Positions 1-6,660 of a DNA stretch of 6,675 bases are shown here, in pieces. The translations under genes and the position numbers were made by a program. How positions within the stretch are numbered: position 1 is the first letter of the stretch; each line of letters begins with the position of its first letter. Origin of the DNA: an uncultured Clostridia bacterium (GTDB lineage Bacteria > Bacillota_A > Clostridia > Christensenellales > CAG-138); contig CAMNHT010000075.1 in NCBI GenBank assembly GCA_946539625.1, forward strand, positions 1 through 6,675, written 5' to 3'. The notes under the pieces were generated by a model. It had not been told where the DNA came from, did no database searches, and saw only the letters and a list, made by a program, of their open reading frames with translations.

Positions 1-1481
1 AGAAGCGTCGCCGCCTTGCGGTCGGTTTTGCCGTTTTCGGTGAGCGGAAGGCTTTCGACCTTTGCCGTGCGCTTCGGCAGCAGGTATTCGGGAAGCTTTG
101 CACGCAATGCCTGAAGCAGCGCCGCCCGTTCGATCGCGCCGGTATAGACCAGCCCGAGCACGCTCCGTTCGCGGTCGAACACCGCGCACGCGGCGTTGAC
201 GCCGTCGACCGTTTTTGCCGCGGCTTCCAGCTCGCCGAGTTCGATGCGGTGTCCCATGTGCTTGATCTGATCGTCCCGCCGTCCCAAAAACTCCAGCTCT
301 CCGCGGTCATTCAGCCGTCCGAGATCGCCGGTCCGATAGACCGTTTCGGGATAGTCGGGATTCAGAGGATTCTGCACGAACGCGTTTTTCGTACGTTCCG
401 GATCGCGATAGTACCCGTGGCACACGCACGTCCCGCGGATGCAGATCTCGCCTTCGTCCGCGCGATTGCCGTTTTCGTCGACAAGAAAGATCTCCGTGTT
501 GTCGAACGCGCGTCCGATCGGGATGCGTTCGCCGGCGTCAAAGTCGCGGTCGACCTCATAGAAGCACGACATGCCGGTGCATTCGGTGGGTCCGTAAAGG
601 TTCAGATACCGCGCTTTTACATGCTCGCGCCAGATGTTAAGCTGCTTCGGCGGCATGACCTCGCTGCCGAACGCGACGGTACGGAGATACTGCGGTACGA
701 CCGCGTCGAATGTGTGCAGCGCGGAGATCAGCGTCAGCGCGGGCACGACCCAGCAAAGCGCGGTCACGCGGTGCGCGTTCAGATATTCCACAAGCGGCAC
801 CGGCGTCATAAAGAGCCGCTTCGGCACGAGAACGACCTGCGAGCCGCATTTCAGCGCCGATAAAATCTCTTTCAGGCACGCGTCCACATACAGCGGCGCC
901 TGCATGGCGAATACGTCCGCTTCGGTCGCGCGAAGCGTTTTTGTGATCTGTTCCGCATAGTCGAGCACGGCGCGGTGCACGCCGACGACGCCCTTCGGCG
1001 CGCCGGTCGAGCCGCTTGTGAACACAAGATACGCGGGGTCGGAATCGAGCGTTTGTTCTGCCGCCGCTTCGAGCGCGGAGCTGTCTGCCTCTTCGGACAG
1101 AAGCGCGTCTGCGTCAAGCGCTTCGCCTGTAAAGCCGCAGATATCGAGCAGTGCTTTTGCGCTTTCGTCCGTGATCGCAAAGCGCGGCTGTACGCGCTCC
1201 AGGATCGAGCGGATGCGGCTTTCGCCCATCTCCGCGTCGACCGGCACATAGAAGCAGTTCGCCTTCCACACGCCGAAAAACGCCGCGATCATCGCGCCGC
1301 CGCGCCGCATAAAGACGAGGACCGGCTCACGCGATGCGCCGCGTCTTAAGAGCGCGGAGCCGACGCCGTCGGAACGCGCGGCGACGTCCGAAACCGTCAG
1401 CGTTTCCCGTTCGTCCGAGAACATCGGACGGTCCGGGCGCGTTTCCGTCTGCCGCGCAAGAAACCCGAGAACCGTTTTCAT
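1..1481 (-). CDS. Amino-acid adenylation enzyme (DltA/NRPS A-domain type), 3' end cut by window edge
   Basis: It is predicted to activate an amino acid with ATP as aminoacyl-AMP and pass it to the phosphopantetheine thiol of a carrier protein. Seen: 493 full codons with A3 at about 152-164 (VFTSGSTGAPKG), the A5 motif NLYGPTE at 294-300, A7 YRTGDLGR at 382-389, A8 around 400-419 (DDQIKHMGHRIELGE), and A10 ENGKTDR with the catalytic lysine at K485. D200, at the GrsA Asp235 position, fits binding of an alpha-amino group, so the substrate should be an amino acid. The pocket differs from DltA (see findings). The start is well supported: AAGGGAGG lies 8 bases upstream, and ATG follows the stop of the preceding gene by one base, so translation is probably coupled. 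DltA-type proteins end soon after A10, so only a few residues should be missing if this is standalone. A fused carrier domain beyond the edge cannot be excluded. No condensation domain precedes it. A DltA-like role in surface D-aminoacylation or a small NRPS-like pathway are both possible. Confidence 0.92.
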   Translation of the reverse strand, partial: MKTVLGFLARQTETRPDRPMFSDERETLTVSDVAARSDGVGSALLRRGASREPVLVFMRRGGAMIAAFFGVWKANCFYVPVDAEMGESRIRSILERVQPRFAITDESAKALLDICGFTGEALDADALLSEEADSSALEAAAEQTLDSDPAYLVFTSGSTGAPKGVVGVHRAVLDYAEQITKTLRATEADVFAMQAPLYVDACLKEILSALKCGSQVVLVPKRLFMTPVPLVEYLNAHRVTALCWVVPALTLISALHTFDAVVPQYLRTVAFGSEVMPPKQLNIWREHVKARYLNLYGPTECTGMSCFYEVDRDFDAGERIPIGRAFDNTEIFLVDENGNRADEGEICIRGTCVCHGYYRDPERTKNAFVQNPLNPDYPETVYRTGDLGRLNDRGELEFLGRRDDQIKHMGHRIELGELEAAAKTVDGVNAACAVFDRERSVLGLVYTGAIERAALLQALRAKLPEYLLPKRTAKVESLPLTENGKTDRKAATL

Positions 1482-1482
1482 A

Positions 1483-3537
1483 TCAGTTTCCTCCCTTGTA
1501 GGGCGTCGTCGCAACCTGCGGATACAGCGTCGGGTCGTAGCGCCAGTAGGAATTGCTGTGCCGCCGCGTCTGCGCGTCCGTCCACATAAAGCACCGGTAC
1601 TTGCCCGTCCACGCGCTGCACGCGTCGAAGTGATACCAACCCGTGCCGACGTTGACGAGCATCCAATAGTGATGCGTATTCGGTCCGCTGCGCTGCACGC
1701 TGACGATCTGCGCGTCCGTCTGTTCAAGCAGCAGCCGCGCCGCCGCGTACGAGGTGAAGCAGTCGCCTCTGCCTACGGTAAGTCCGCGTACCGCCTCGCT
1801 GCGCCAGTCCTGCTTGTTCGAGGCGGCGGCATAGCGCACGTTTGTGAATACGTAATCATAGATCGCCTCGACCTGCTCGGCAAGCGTCATGTCGTCCGTC
1901 AGGATCTTCGCGATGACCTCGTCCGCAACCTCCTGCGCGCGGTTCTCCTCAACCCTTGAGCGCACGACATGCATGATGATCGTTTTGTTCGCCGTGTTCC
2001 CGCGGCGATCCGTCGCGGAATAGGTCACGTAGTAATCGCCGGTTTTCGTGACGTCCATGCCCGACGCGTCGACGGTCACTTCCGTGTCGCCGTCGCAGTC
2101 ATCCCACGCGTAGACCTCCGCGAGGTACGAAACCGGCTCGCCGACATAGCAGTAACGGCTGCGCACGCCGAACAGCTCCGGCGGCTCGGTATCCGGTATC
2201 AGCGTCAGCGTAAAGGTCTGTTCGCTTCGGTTGCCGCTCGTGTCGGTCGCGACAACGGTGACCTCCTGCGTGCCCTTCGTCCAGTCCGGCTCCGAACGGT
2301 AGCTCAGCGCCGTCTCCGTCACATCCTCCGCCTCCGCAAGCGCGTCCACGGCGACCGGCGTGTCCAGATACCATTGCGACCGTAAAACCGCAATCGAAGG
2401 CGGCGTCGTGTCGCGCACCTCGATCACGGCAATGTTGCGTTTTCCGTCGATCGTGACAGCAAGCACGTGCTGTCCGAGCTCGTCCGGAATAAACTGCATA
2501 TCGAACGCCGCTTCCGAAAAGCTTCCTTCCTCCAGAAGCTCGGACGGCGACAGTCCCATGCGGCGCGCCTCGATCACAACCGGCGCGACGTTCGAGTACA
2601 GCAGCGTCGACCACACCGTTGTGACATTCCCCCCGCGATCCGTGAGCGTCAGCGGGATCGTCTGCGGATCCAGACTTTCCGGATCCGGCTCCGTCTGAAA
2701 CGCCGCGGACACCGCGGTCTTATCGGATACGCCGCTGACCAGCATCTCCGGCAGGATCGTTTCGCCCGGCTGTGCGATATACGTCACGCCGCTGCCCGCG
2801 GGCGGGACCGTGTCCCGCACAACAAGACGCGTCTCGGATGCGTATCCGTCCGCCGTCACGGAAAGCGTGTACTCGCCCGGCTCACGCAGCATCTCCTCTG
2901 TGATCGGACTGATCGAAACGTCGCCGTACGGCGCGATCAGGATCTCATCCGCTGTGGGCGCCGGATCGCCCGCCTCGACCGTGATCTCGTCTGCCGCGAT
3001 CCGCACGTGCACCGAAACCGGCACGCGTGAAGCATTGCCGCTTTCGTCCTCCAAAAGGATCACCGCATCATAATCGCCGAGGGTCATAAAATCCGGTTCG
3101 GTCTCATATGTGATCTTCACGCGACTTTTGTCGCGCAGATTTTTGATGAGCTTATCCGGTGAAAGCGTCGTTCCCGCCGGAACGGTCTGCTCCGGTCCGT
3201 CGGCGGTCGGCGGCTGCGTATCGCGTACGCAAAGGATCACCGGTACGGCGCGACCGTTCGTCACAACGCGGAGCGGATAGCTGCCGGCTTTGCGATAAAG
3301 CTCCTCCGGCTCGGTTTCATACGCCGCGTCGCCCGCCTCCCGGCGTAAAAACGCGCCTGCTTCCGGCGTGATCTCTCCGAGCTCGATCGTGAGCCTTCTT
3401 TTCACCCCGCCGTACGCAGCGCACAGCAGCACGAATACAACGGCAAGCATCAGTGCAAGGATCGGCAGGATCAGCGCAAGAACGAGATTCCGGACCGGGT
3501 GCACACGCTTTTGGGACTCTGCATGCTGTCTCTTCAT
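1483..3537 (-). CDS. Membrane-anchored Ig-like repeat protein with C-terminal transglutaminase-like domain
   Basis: This 684-residue protein has a basic N-terminus (1-16), one hydrophobic segment at about 17-40, and a long outward-facing remainder, as expected for a type II membrane anchor. Residues about 49-525 hold seven Ig-like beta modules of 60-78 residues, marked by linkers of the VRDTxPP type (106, 242, 376; a related DTEPP at 449) and DxxGN turns (N168, N304, N436, N514). A helical linker follows, then a transglutaminase-like core (about 540-675): GRGDCF with Cys593, HHYW with His623, and YHFDA with Asp638, the expected Cys-His-Asp triad. Such domains may cross-link, hydrolyse or cleave amide bonds; the substrate here is unknown. 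The Ig-like array probably spans the wall or binds glycan or protein (inferred). Its ATG overlaps the stop of the aminotransferase gene (ATGA), with GGAG 8 bases upstream inside that gene, which indicates translational coupling. The next gene starts one base after its stop. It resembles clostridial 'transglutaminase domain-containing' proteins; I know no gene name. Confidence 0.93.
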   Translation of the reverse strand: MKRQHAESQKRVHPVRNLVLALILPILALMLAVVFVLLCAAYGGVKRRLTIELGEITPEAGAFLRREAGDAAYETEPEELYRKAGSYPLRVVTNGRAVPVILCVRDTQPPTADGPEQTVPAGTTLSPDKLIKNLRDKSRVKITYETEPDFMTLGDYDAVILLEDESGNASRVPVSVHVRIAADEITVEAGDPAPTADEILIAPYGDVSISPITEEMLREPGEYTLSVTADGYASETRLVVRDTVPPAGSGVTYIAQPGETILPEMLVSGVSDKTAVSAAFQTEPDPESLDPQTIPLTLTDRGGNVTTVWSTLLYSNVAPVVIEARRMGLSPSELLEEGSFSEAAFDMQFIPDELGQHVLAVTIDGKRNIAVIEVRDTTPPSIAVLRSQWYLDTPVAVDALAEAEDVTETALSYRSEPDWTKGTQEVTVVATDTSGNRSEQTFTLTLIPDTEPPELFGVRSRYCYVGEPVSYLAEVYAWDDCDGDTEVTVDASGMDVTKTGDYYVTYSATDRRGNTANKTIIMHVVRSRVEENRAQEVADEVIAKILTDDMTLAEQVEAIYDYVFTNVRYAAASNKQDWRSEAVRGLTVGRGDCFTSYAAARLLLEQTDAQIVSVQRSGPNTHHYWMLVNVGTGWYHFDACSAWTGKYRCFMWTDAQTRRHSNSYWRYDPTLYPQVATTPYKGGN

Positions 3538-4376
3538 GCCCGTGTCTCCGATTCGAACGTTCGTTCGTACGCCCGCAAAAGCGTTTCATACAGCGCTGCC
3601 GCTTTTCCGCCGACCACCGCGCCGTCGACCGATTCCGCGCGCCGCACGCCGAGCGTGCTGGATGTGATCAGGATCTCGTCCGCTTTCCGCATTTCGTCCG
3701 TCGTAAACGCGCGAATCAGCACCGGAACGCCGTTTTTCTTCGCGATCTCCAGAAGCGTCGCGCGCGTGACACCCGCAAGGATGCGATTGTCCGTCGGATG
3801 CGTGATGAGTGCGCCGTCCCGCAGAATATGGATATTTGTGTGAGAGCCTTCGGTAACGATCCCGTCGCGGACAAAGACCGCCTCGTCCGCGCCCGCCTCC
3901 TTTGCGCGCTGATTGGCAAGCACGTTCGGAAGCAGGTTCAGCGTCTTGACGTCGCACATCGCGTAGCGGATATCCTCCGTTGTGACAAGCTTCATCGTCC
4001 GATCGCGCGGCGGCAGCGTTTTCGGCGTGACCGTAACGAGAAGGTTCGGCTCCGCATGCTCCGGGAACGCATGCGTCCGCGGCGCCGTTCCGCGTGACGC
4101 CTGCCAGTAGAGCACCGCGCAGGGCTCGTTTGCCGCCGAAAGGCAGCGGTTCAGAACGTCTTTGAGCGCTTCGCGGTCCATACGAAACGGGATCCGAAGT
4201 CCCGAAATGCTCCGGTAAAACCGGTCGAGATGCGCCTCGAGCCGAAACGCCCGCGTACCGACCGCAAGGCACGCCTCATAGCAGCCGTCGCCGAAATACA
4301 CGGCGCGGTCAAGGATCGGCACCGTCATCATGTCCGGATCGCCGATCGTTCCGTTGTAATACCCGATCTTCGGCAT
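3534..4376 (-). CDS. dat: Class IV PLP aminotransferase, probable D-amino-acid transaminase
   Basis: This cytoplasmic PLP enzyme is predicted to move an amino group between D-amino acids and 2-oxo acids, typically D-alanine plus 2-oxoglutarate giving pyruvate and D-glutamate. At 280 residues it matches the length of Bacillus DAAT. Seen: FGDGCYE near the N-terminus, Lys144 in CDVKTLNLL as the PLP Schiff-base lysine, and Glu176 in VTEGSHTN. Tyr33, Arg100 and His102 (RGTAPRTH) match the Tyr31, Arg98 and His100 'carboxylate trap' of the Bacillus enzyme, which favours DAAT over branched-chain aminotransferase or aminodeoxychorismate lyase. I chose the ATG at 4376 because AAAGGAG ends 7 bases before it and the protein then begins MPKIGYYNG, in register with DAAT. 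An in-frame ATG 18 bases upstream has no ribosome binding site and would place that AGGAG sequence inside the gene. It is first in the leftward operon, with its promoter just upstream, and its stop overlaps the next start. The likely job is supplying D-Glu, D-Ala or another D-amino acid for the wall or for the downstream adenylation enzyme; which one is not shown. Confidence 0.88.
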   Translation of the reverse strand: MPKIGYYNGTIGDPDMMTVPILDRAVYFGDGCYEACLAVGTRAFRLEAHLDRFYRSISGLRIPFRMDREALKDVLNRCLSAANEPCAVLYWQASRGTAPRTHAFPEHAEPNLLVTVTPKTLPPRDRTMKLVTTEDIRYAMCDVKTLNLLPNVLANQRAKEAGADEAVFVRDGIVTEGSHTNIHILRDGALITHPTDNRILAGVTRATLLEIAKKNGVPVLIRAFTTDEMRKADEILITSSTLGVRRAESVDGAVVGGKAAALYETLLRAYERTFESETRA

Positions 4377-4383
4377 GCACGCA

Positions 4384-4390
4384 CTCCTTT
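4384..4390 (-). promoter_or_regulatory. Ribosome binding site fixing the aminotransferase start
   Basis: AAAGGAG on the minus strand lies 7 bases before the ATG at 4376. It falls inside the longer reading frame that starts at 4394, so it argues for the shorter protein. Confidence 0.85.
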
Positions 4391-4411
4391 CCATTTTATC
4401 ATGTATAGTAT

Positions 4412-4440
4412 ATCATACCCCTTTTTTTCGCGGCGTTCAA
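4412..4440 (-). promoter_or_regulatory. Sigma-A-type promoter of the aminotransferase operon
   Basis: On the minus strand TTGAAC (4440-4435) and TATGAT (4417-4412) are separated by exactly 17 bp. The spacer carries a run of seven A. Transcription would start near 4405, giving a leader of about 28 bases with the ribosome binding site in its second half. Only about 10 bases would precede the rejected upstream ATG at 4394. Confidence 0.8.
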
Positions 4441-4467
4441 GTCCGAAGCGACAAATTCCGATATCTT

Positions 4468-4486
4468 TTTGCCGTCTGACGGCAAA
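4468..4486. promoter_or_regulatory. Perfect inverted repeat between divergent promoters, possible operator
   Basis: TTTGCCGT (4468-4475) and ACGGCAAA (4479-4486) are perfect 8-bp arms around a CTG centre. The site lies 14 bp before the rightward -35 box and 27 bp behind the leftward -35 box. No T-run follows on either strand, so it does not look like a terminator. The symmetry and place suggest a binding site for a dimeric regulator, but no regulator gene is in view. A related TTGCC occurs again at 4501, 32 bp on, within the rightward -35 box. Confidence 0.5.
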
Positions 4487-4500
4487 GGCGGACACAATGC

Positions 4501-4529
4501 TTGCCAAACAGGCGGACGGGCGTTATAAT
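4501..4529 (+). promoter_or_regulatory. Sigma-A-type promoter of ktrBA
   Basis: TTGCCA (4501-4506) and a perfect TATAAT (4524-4529) are separated by 17 bp. Transcription should start near 4536 and give a leader of about 42 bases. The two divergent -35 boxes are 60 bp apart, so a protein bound between them could affect both operons. Confidence 0.82.
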
Positions 4530-4544
4530 ATATAGTAATATTCG

Positions 4545-4560
4545 GTCCGGTACGCCGGAC
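4545..4560 (+). promoter_or_regulatory. Leader hairpin abutting the ktrB ribosome binding site
   Basis: GTCCGG (4545-4550) and CCGGAC (4555-4560) can form a 6-bp GC-rich stem with a UACG loop in the RNA. The ribosome binding site begins right after the stem, at 4561-4563. It may protect the 5' end or limit access to the Shine-Dalgarno sequence. It lacks a T-run, so it is not a terminator, and the leader is too short for a known c-di-AMP riboswitch. Confidence 0.45.
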
Positions 4561-4562
4561 GG

Positions 4563-4570
4563 AAAGGACG
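4563..4570 (+). promoter_or_regulatory. Ribosome binding site of ktrB
   Basis: AAAGGACG is one mismatch from AAAGGAGG. It ends 7 bases before the ATG at 4578 but only 4 before the in-frame GTG at 4575, which favours ATG as the start. Confidence 0.7.
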
Positions 4571-4577
4571 AGTTGTG

Positions 4578-5942
4578 ATGAAGAAGCGGGTCATGTCCTC
4601 CGCGCAGATCATTCCGATCGGGTTTTTGCTTCTGATTGCAGTCGGAACGCTGCTTTTGTCGTTTCCGATCGCGACGGCGAGCGGGACAAGGGCGCCGTTT
4701 CTCACCGCGCTGTTCACCTCGACGACCTCGGTATGCGTGACCGGGCTTGTCGTTGTCGACACGTTCTCCTACTGGTCGCTGTTCGGCAAGGCCGTGATCC
4801 TTGCTCTCATTCAGATCGGCGGGCTCGGCATTGTCGCCGTTTCCTCCACCCTGTTCATGCTGCTGAAAAAAACGTTCACGATCCGCGACCGCGCCATGCT
4901 GCGCGATTCGTTCGATCTGGATTCGCTGCACGGTGTGCTTCCGTTTTTGCGCAAGGTCATCTTCGGCGTTTTTCTGATCGAAGGGATCGGCGCCGTTCTC
5001 TATGCATTCGCGTTTGTTCCGCGCTACGGGTTTTTTCGCGGGCTGTGGTATTCCCTGTTTCATTCGATCTCAGCATTCTGCAACGCCGGTCTCGACCTGA
5101 TCGGGCCGGACAGTCTTCAGCCGTTCCATGACAGTGCTTACATTCTGATCGTGACGATGTTCCTGATCGTGTTCGGCGGACTCGGCTATATCGTCTGGTT
5201 CGACGTATTCACGACCGCGAAGGAATCGGTCAGACACCGCTTCGGCGTACGCCGGTTTTTCGGTCGTCTCGGCGAGCATACGAAGCTCGTGCTGCTTACA
5301 ACCGCGATCCTGATCGTCTCCGGCGCGGTCGTCTCGCTGCTGCTGGAAATGCACAATCCCGCGACGCTCGGCGGTCTGCCGTGGGGACAGAAGATTTTGA
5401 ACGCGACCTTCCAGTCGGTGACGTACCGCACGGCGGGGTTTGCTTCGATCCCGCAGGCGTCGCTTTCCGACGGCTCAACGCTGGTCGGCTGCGTTCTGAT
5501 GTTCATCGGCGGTTCTCCGATGGGCACGGCGGGCGGCGTCAAGACCGCCACGCTTGCTGTTCTGCTCCTGAGCGCGCTGTCATATGTGCGCGGGCAGGCG
5601 GACATCGTGGTTTTCCGCCGCCGTTTCGAGCAGACGCTGATCCGAAAAGCCGCGGCGATCCTGTTCTTCAGTCTGTTTCTGTCCCTGCTCTCCTCCGTTC
5701 TGCTGATCGCCGTCGACGGCGTGCCGATGCCGGACGCGGTCTATGAAGTGTTCAGCGCAACCGGGACGGTGGGACTTTCCCGCGGGCTCACCCCGCATCT
5801 TTCCGTCTTCGGACGGATCCTGATCATTCTCTGCATGTACCTCGGAAGGATCGGCCCGATCTCGCTCGCGCTGTTCTTCCATACAGACCTGTCCGGCGGC
5901 AAAAACATCCACTTCGCGCCTGGACGCTACTTTGTCGGATAA
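4578..5942 (+). CDS. ktrB: Potassium uptake channel subunit KtrB (TrkH/KtrB family)
   Basis: This is the membrane pore subunit of a Ktr potassium uptake system. The 454-residue length is close to Bacillus KtrB (about 445). It shows four repeated membrane-loop-membrane units, each with a filter loop around a conserved glycine: VTGL (Gly56), NAGL (Gly171), TAGF (Gly287) and TVGL (Gly399). GGSPMGTAGGVKT at about 311-323 is the glycine-rich segment in the middle of the third unit, known as the intramembrane gating loop in this family. KtrB works as a dimer on a cytoplasmic ring of KtrA, which is encoded next. The partner has a single RCK unit, which favours the Ktr name over Trk, whose TrkA is a tandem protein about twice as long. 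The start at 4578 is chosen by ribosome-binding-site spacing; a GTG one codon earlier is the alternative. It is first gene of the rightward operon, with its own promoter. Confidence 0.95.
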   Translation: MKKRVMSSAQIIPIGFLLLIAVGTLLLSFPIATASGTRAPFLTALFTSTTSVCVTGLVVVDTFSYWSLFGKAVILALIQIGGLGIVAVSSTLFMLLKKTFTIRDRAMLRDSFDLDSLHGVLPFLRKVIFGVFLIEGIGAVLYAFAFVPRYGFFRGLWYSLFHSISAFCNAGLDLIGPDSLQPFHDSAYILIVTMFLIVFGGLGYIVWFDVFTTAKESVRHRFGVRRFFGRLGEHTKLVLLTTAILIVSGAVVSLLLEMHNPATLGGLPWGQKILNATFQSVTYRTAGFASIPQASLSDGSTLVGCVLMFIGGSPMGTAGGVKTATLAVLLLSALSYVRGQADIVVFRRRFEQTLIRKAAAILFFSLFLSLLSSVLLIAVDGVPMPDAVYEVFSATGTVGLSRGLTPHLSVFGRILIILCMYLGRIGPISLALFFHTDLSGGKNIHFAPGRYFVG

Positions 5943-5962
5943 AAAGGAGGATCCAGATCTAT

Positions 5963-6613
5963 ATGACGAAAAAATCCATCGCGGTACTGGGCATGGGACG
6001 GTTCGGACAGTTTTTAACCGCCGAGCTTTCGAAAAACGGCGCGGACGTACTGATCGCTGACGGCGACGAGGAGACCATCCGCAAGTTTGCAAATCAGGTG
6101 AGCTGCGCGATCCGGGCAGATCTCAACGACCCCGAGGTCATCCGCGAACTCGGGCTTGCCGGCGTGGATACGGTCGTCGTCTCAATGGGCAGCAGTCTTG
6201 ACGCGAGCATCATGTGTGTCATGGTGGCAAAGGAGATCGGTGTGCCGTACGTGATCGCGAAGGCCGCTTCCCTGCGCATGGGAGAGATCCTGCGGCGCGT
6301 CGGCGCGGATGAGATCATCTATCCCGAAAAGGAGAGCGCGGAGCTGACCGCAAGACGGCTTCTGTCCTCCGACTTTCTCGAGTTCTTCGACCTCGGTTCC
6401 GAGTTGTGCGTCTTCAGCATGAAGCCGAAAAAGGACTGGGTCGGCAAAACGCTTCGCGAGCTCAGGCTTCGCGACCGCTACGCGCTCAACGTCATGGCGA
6501 TCCGCGAAAACGGGGAGACCACGGCTTCGATGGATCCCGACAGGCCGCTTGTTGCGGACTGCGAGCTGTTCGCCGTCGCAAAGCGCGACGCGCTGGACAA
6601 GATCCTGCACTGA
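5963..6613 (+). CDS. ktrA: Potassium uptake regulatory subunit KtrA (RCK protein)
   Basis: This cytoplasmic nucleotide-binding subunit gates KtrB. The 216 residues form one RCK unit. The N-terminal Rossmann domain (about 5-125) has the GMGRFG loop at 10-15 and an acidic residue ending the second strand (Asp33), as in NAD/ATP-binding RCK-N domains. The C-terminal RCK-C domain (about 138-216) has a KTLRELRLRDRYALNVMAI-like segment. In the family, ATP or ADP binding to RCK-N controls opening, and RCK-C of several Bacillota KtrA proteins binds the inhibitor c-di-AMP; whether this one does is not shown. The gene starts 20 bases after the ktrB stop. AAAGGAGG ends 12 bases before the ATG, slightly long spacing, but no better start is seen. 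A hairpin terminator follows the stop by 16 bases, so the operon appears to be just these two genes. Confidence 0.95.
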   Translation: MTKKSIAVLGMGRFGQFLTAELSKNGADVLIADGDEETIRKFANQVSCAIRADLNDPEVIRELGLAGVDTVVVSMGSSLDASIMCVMVAKEIGVPYVIAKAASLRMGEILRRVGADEIIYPEKESAELTARRLLSSDFLEFFDLGSELCVFSMKPKKDWVGKTLRELRLRDRYALNVMAIRENGETTASMDPDRPLVADCELFAVAKRDALDKILH

Positions 6614-6629
6614 ACAATACCAAGTCACG

Positions 6630-6660
6630 AACCACCCGTGAAAACGGGTGGTTTGCTTTT
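6630..6660 (+). terminator. Rho-independent terminator of ktrBA
   Basis: A perfect 10-bp stem pairs AACCACCCGT (6630-6639) with ACGGGTGGTT (6644-6653) around a GAAA tetraloop, followed by TGCTTTT. The T-run is interrupted but adequate. There is no T-run on the minus strand, so it should work only rightward. A short second palindrome, GGCT-ATA-AGCC at 6661-6671, follows directly. The last bases of the window hold no gene that I can see. Confidence 0.75.

Noticed and set aside
249..863. A 204-residue plus-strand reading frame, with other frames between 362 and 1349
   Set aside because: They lie opposite or out of frame within the adenylation gene, whose frame carries all family motifs. They are rich in Arg, Ala and His, as expected from antisense reading of GC-rich DNA.
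1..1481. Calling the adenylation gene dltA
   Set aside because: Several pocket residues differ from DltA, including the Cys position, and no Dlt partner gene is visible, so the symbol is withheld.
1558..3030. Plus-strand frames of 130-190 residues opposite the transglutaminase-like gene
   Set aside because: They show arginine-rich shadow composition and no recognisable motif, and they are fully covered by a well-supported gene.
3453..4097. A 214-residue plus-strand frame and a 228-residue minus-strand frame over the aminotransferase
   Set aside because: The aminotransferase frame has every catalytic residue in place; the others are low-complexity antisense or out-of-frame readings.
4377..4394. 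Upstream ATG giving a 286-residue aminotransferase
   Set aside because: It has no ribosome binding site, would leave a leader of only about 10 bases, and places the good AGGAG sequence inside the gene. The ATG at 4376 fits better.
4468..4486. Inverted repeat as a terminator or attenuator
   Set aside because: No T-run follows on either strand, and it lies upstream of both predicted transcription starts.
4437..5063. A 208-residue minus-strand frame across the ktrB start and control region
   Set aside because: It is rich in Lys, Arg, Gln and Asp, typical of the antisense of membrane-protein codons, and runs through the ktrBA promoter and opposite ktrB.
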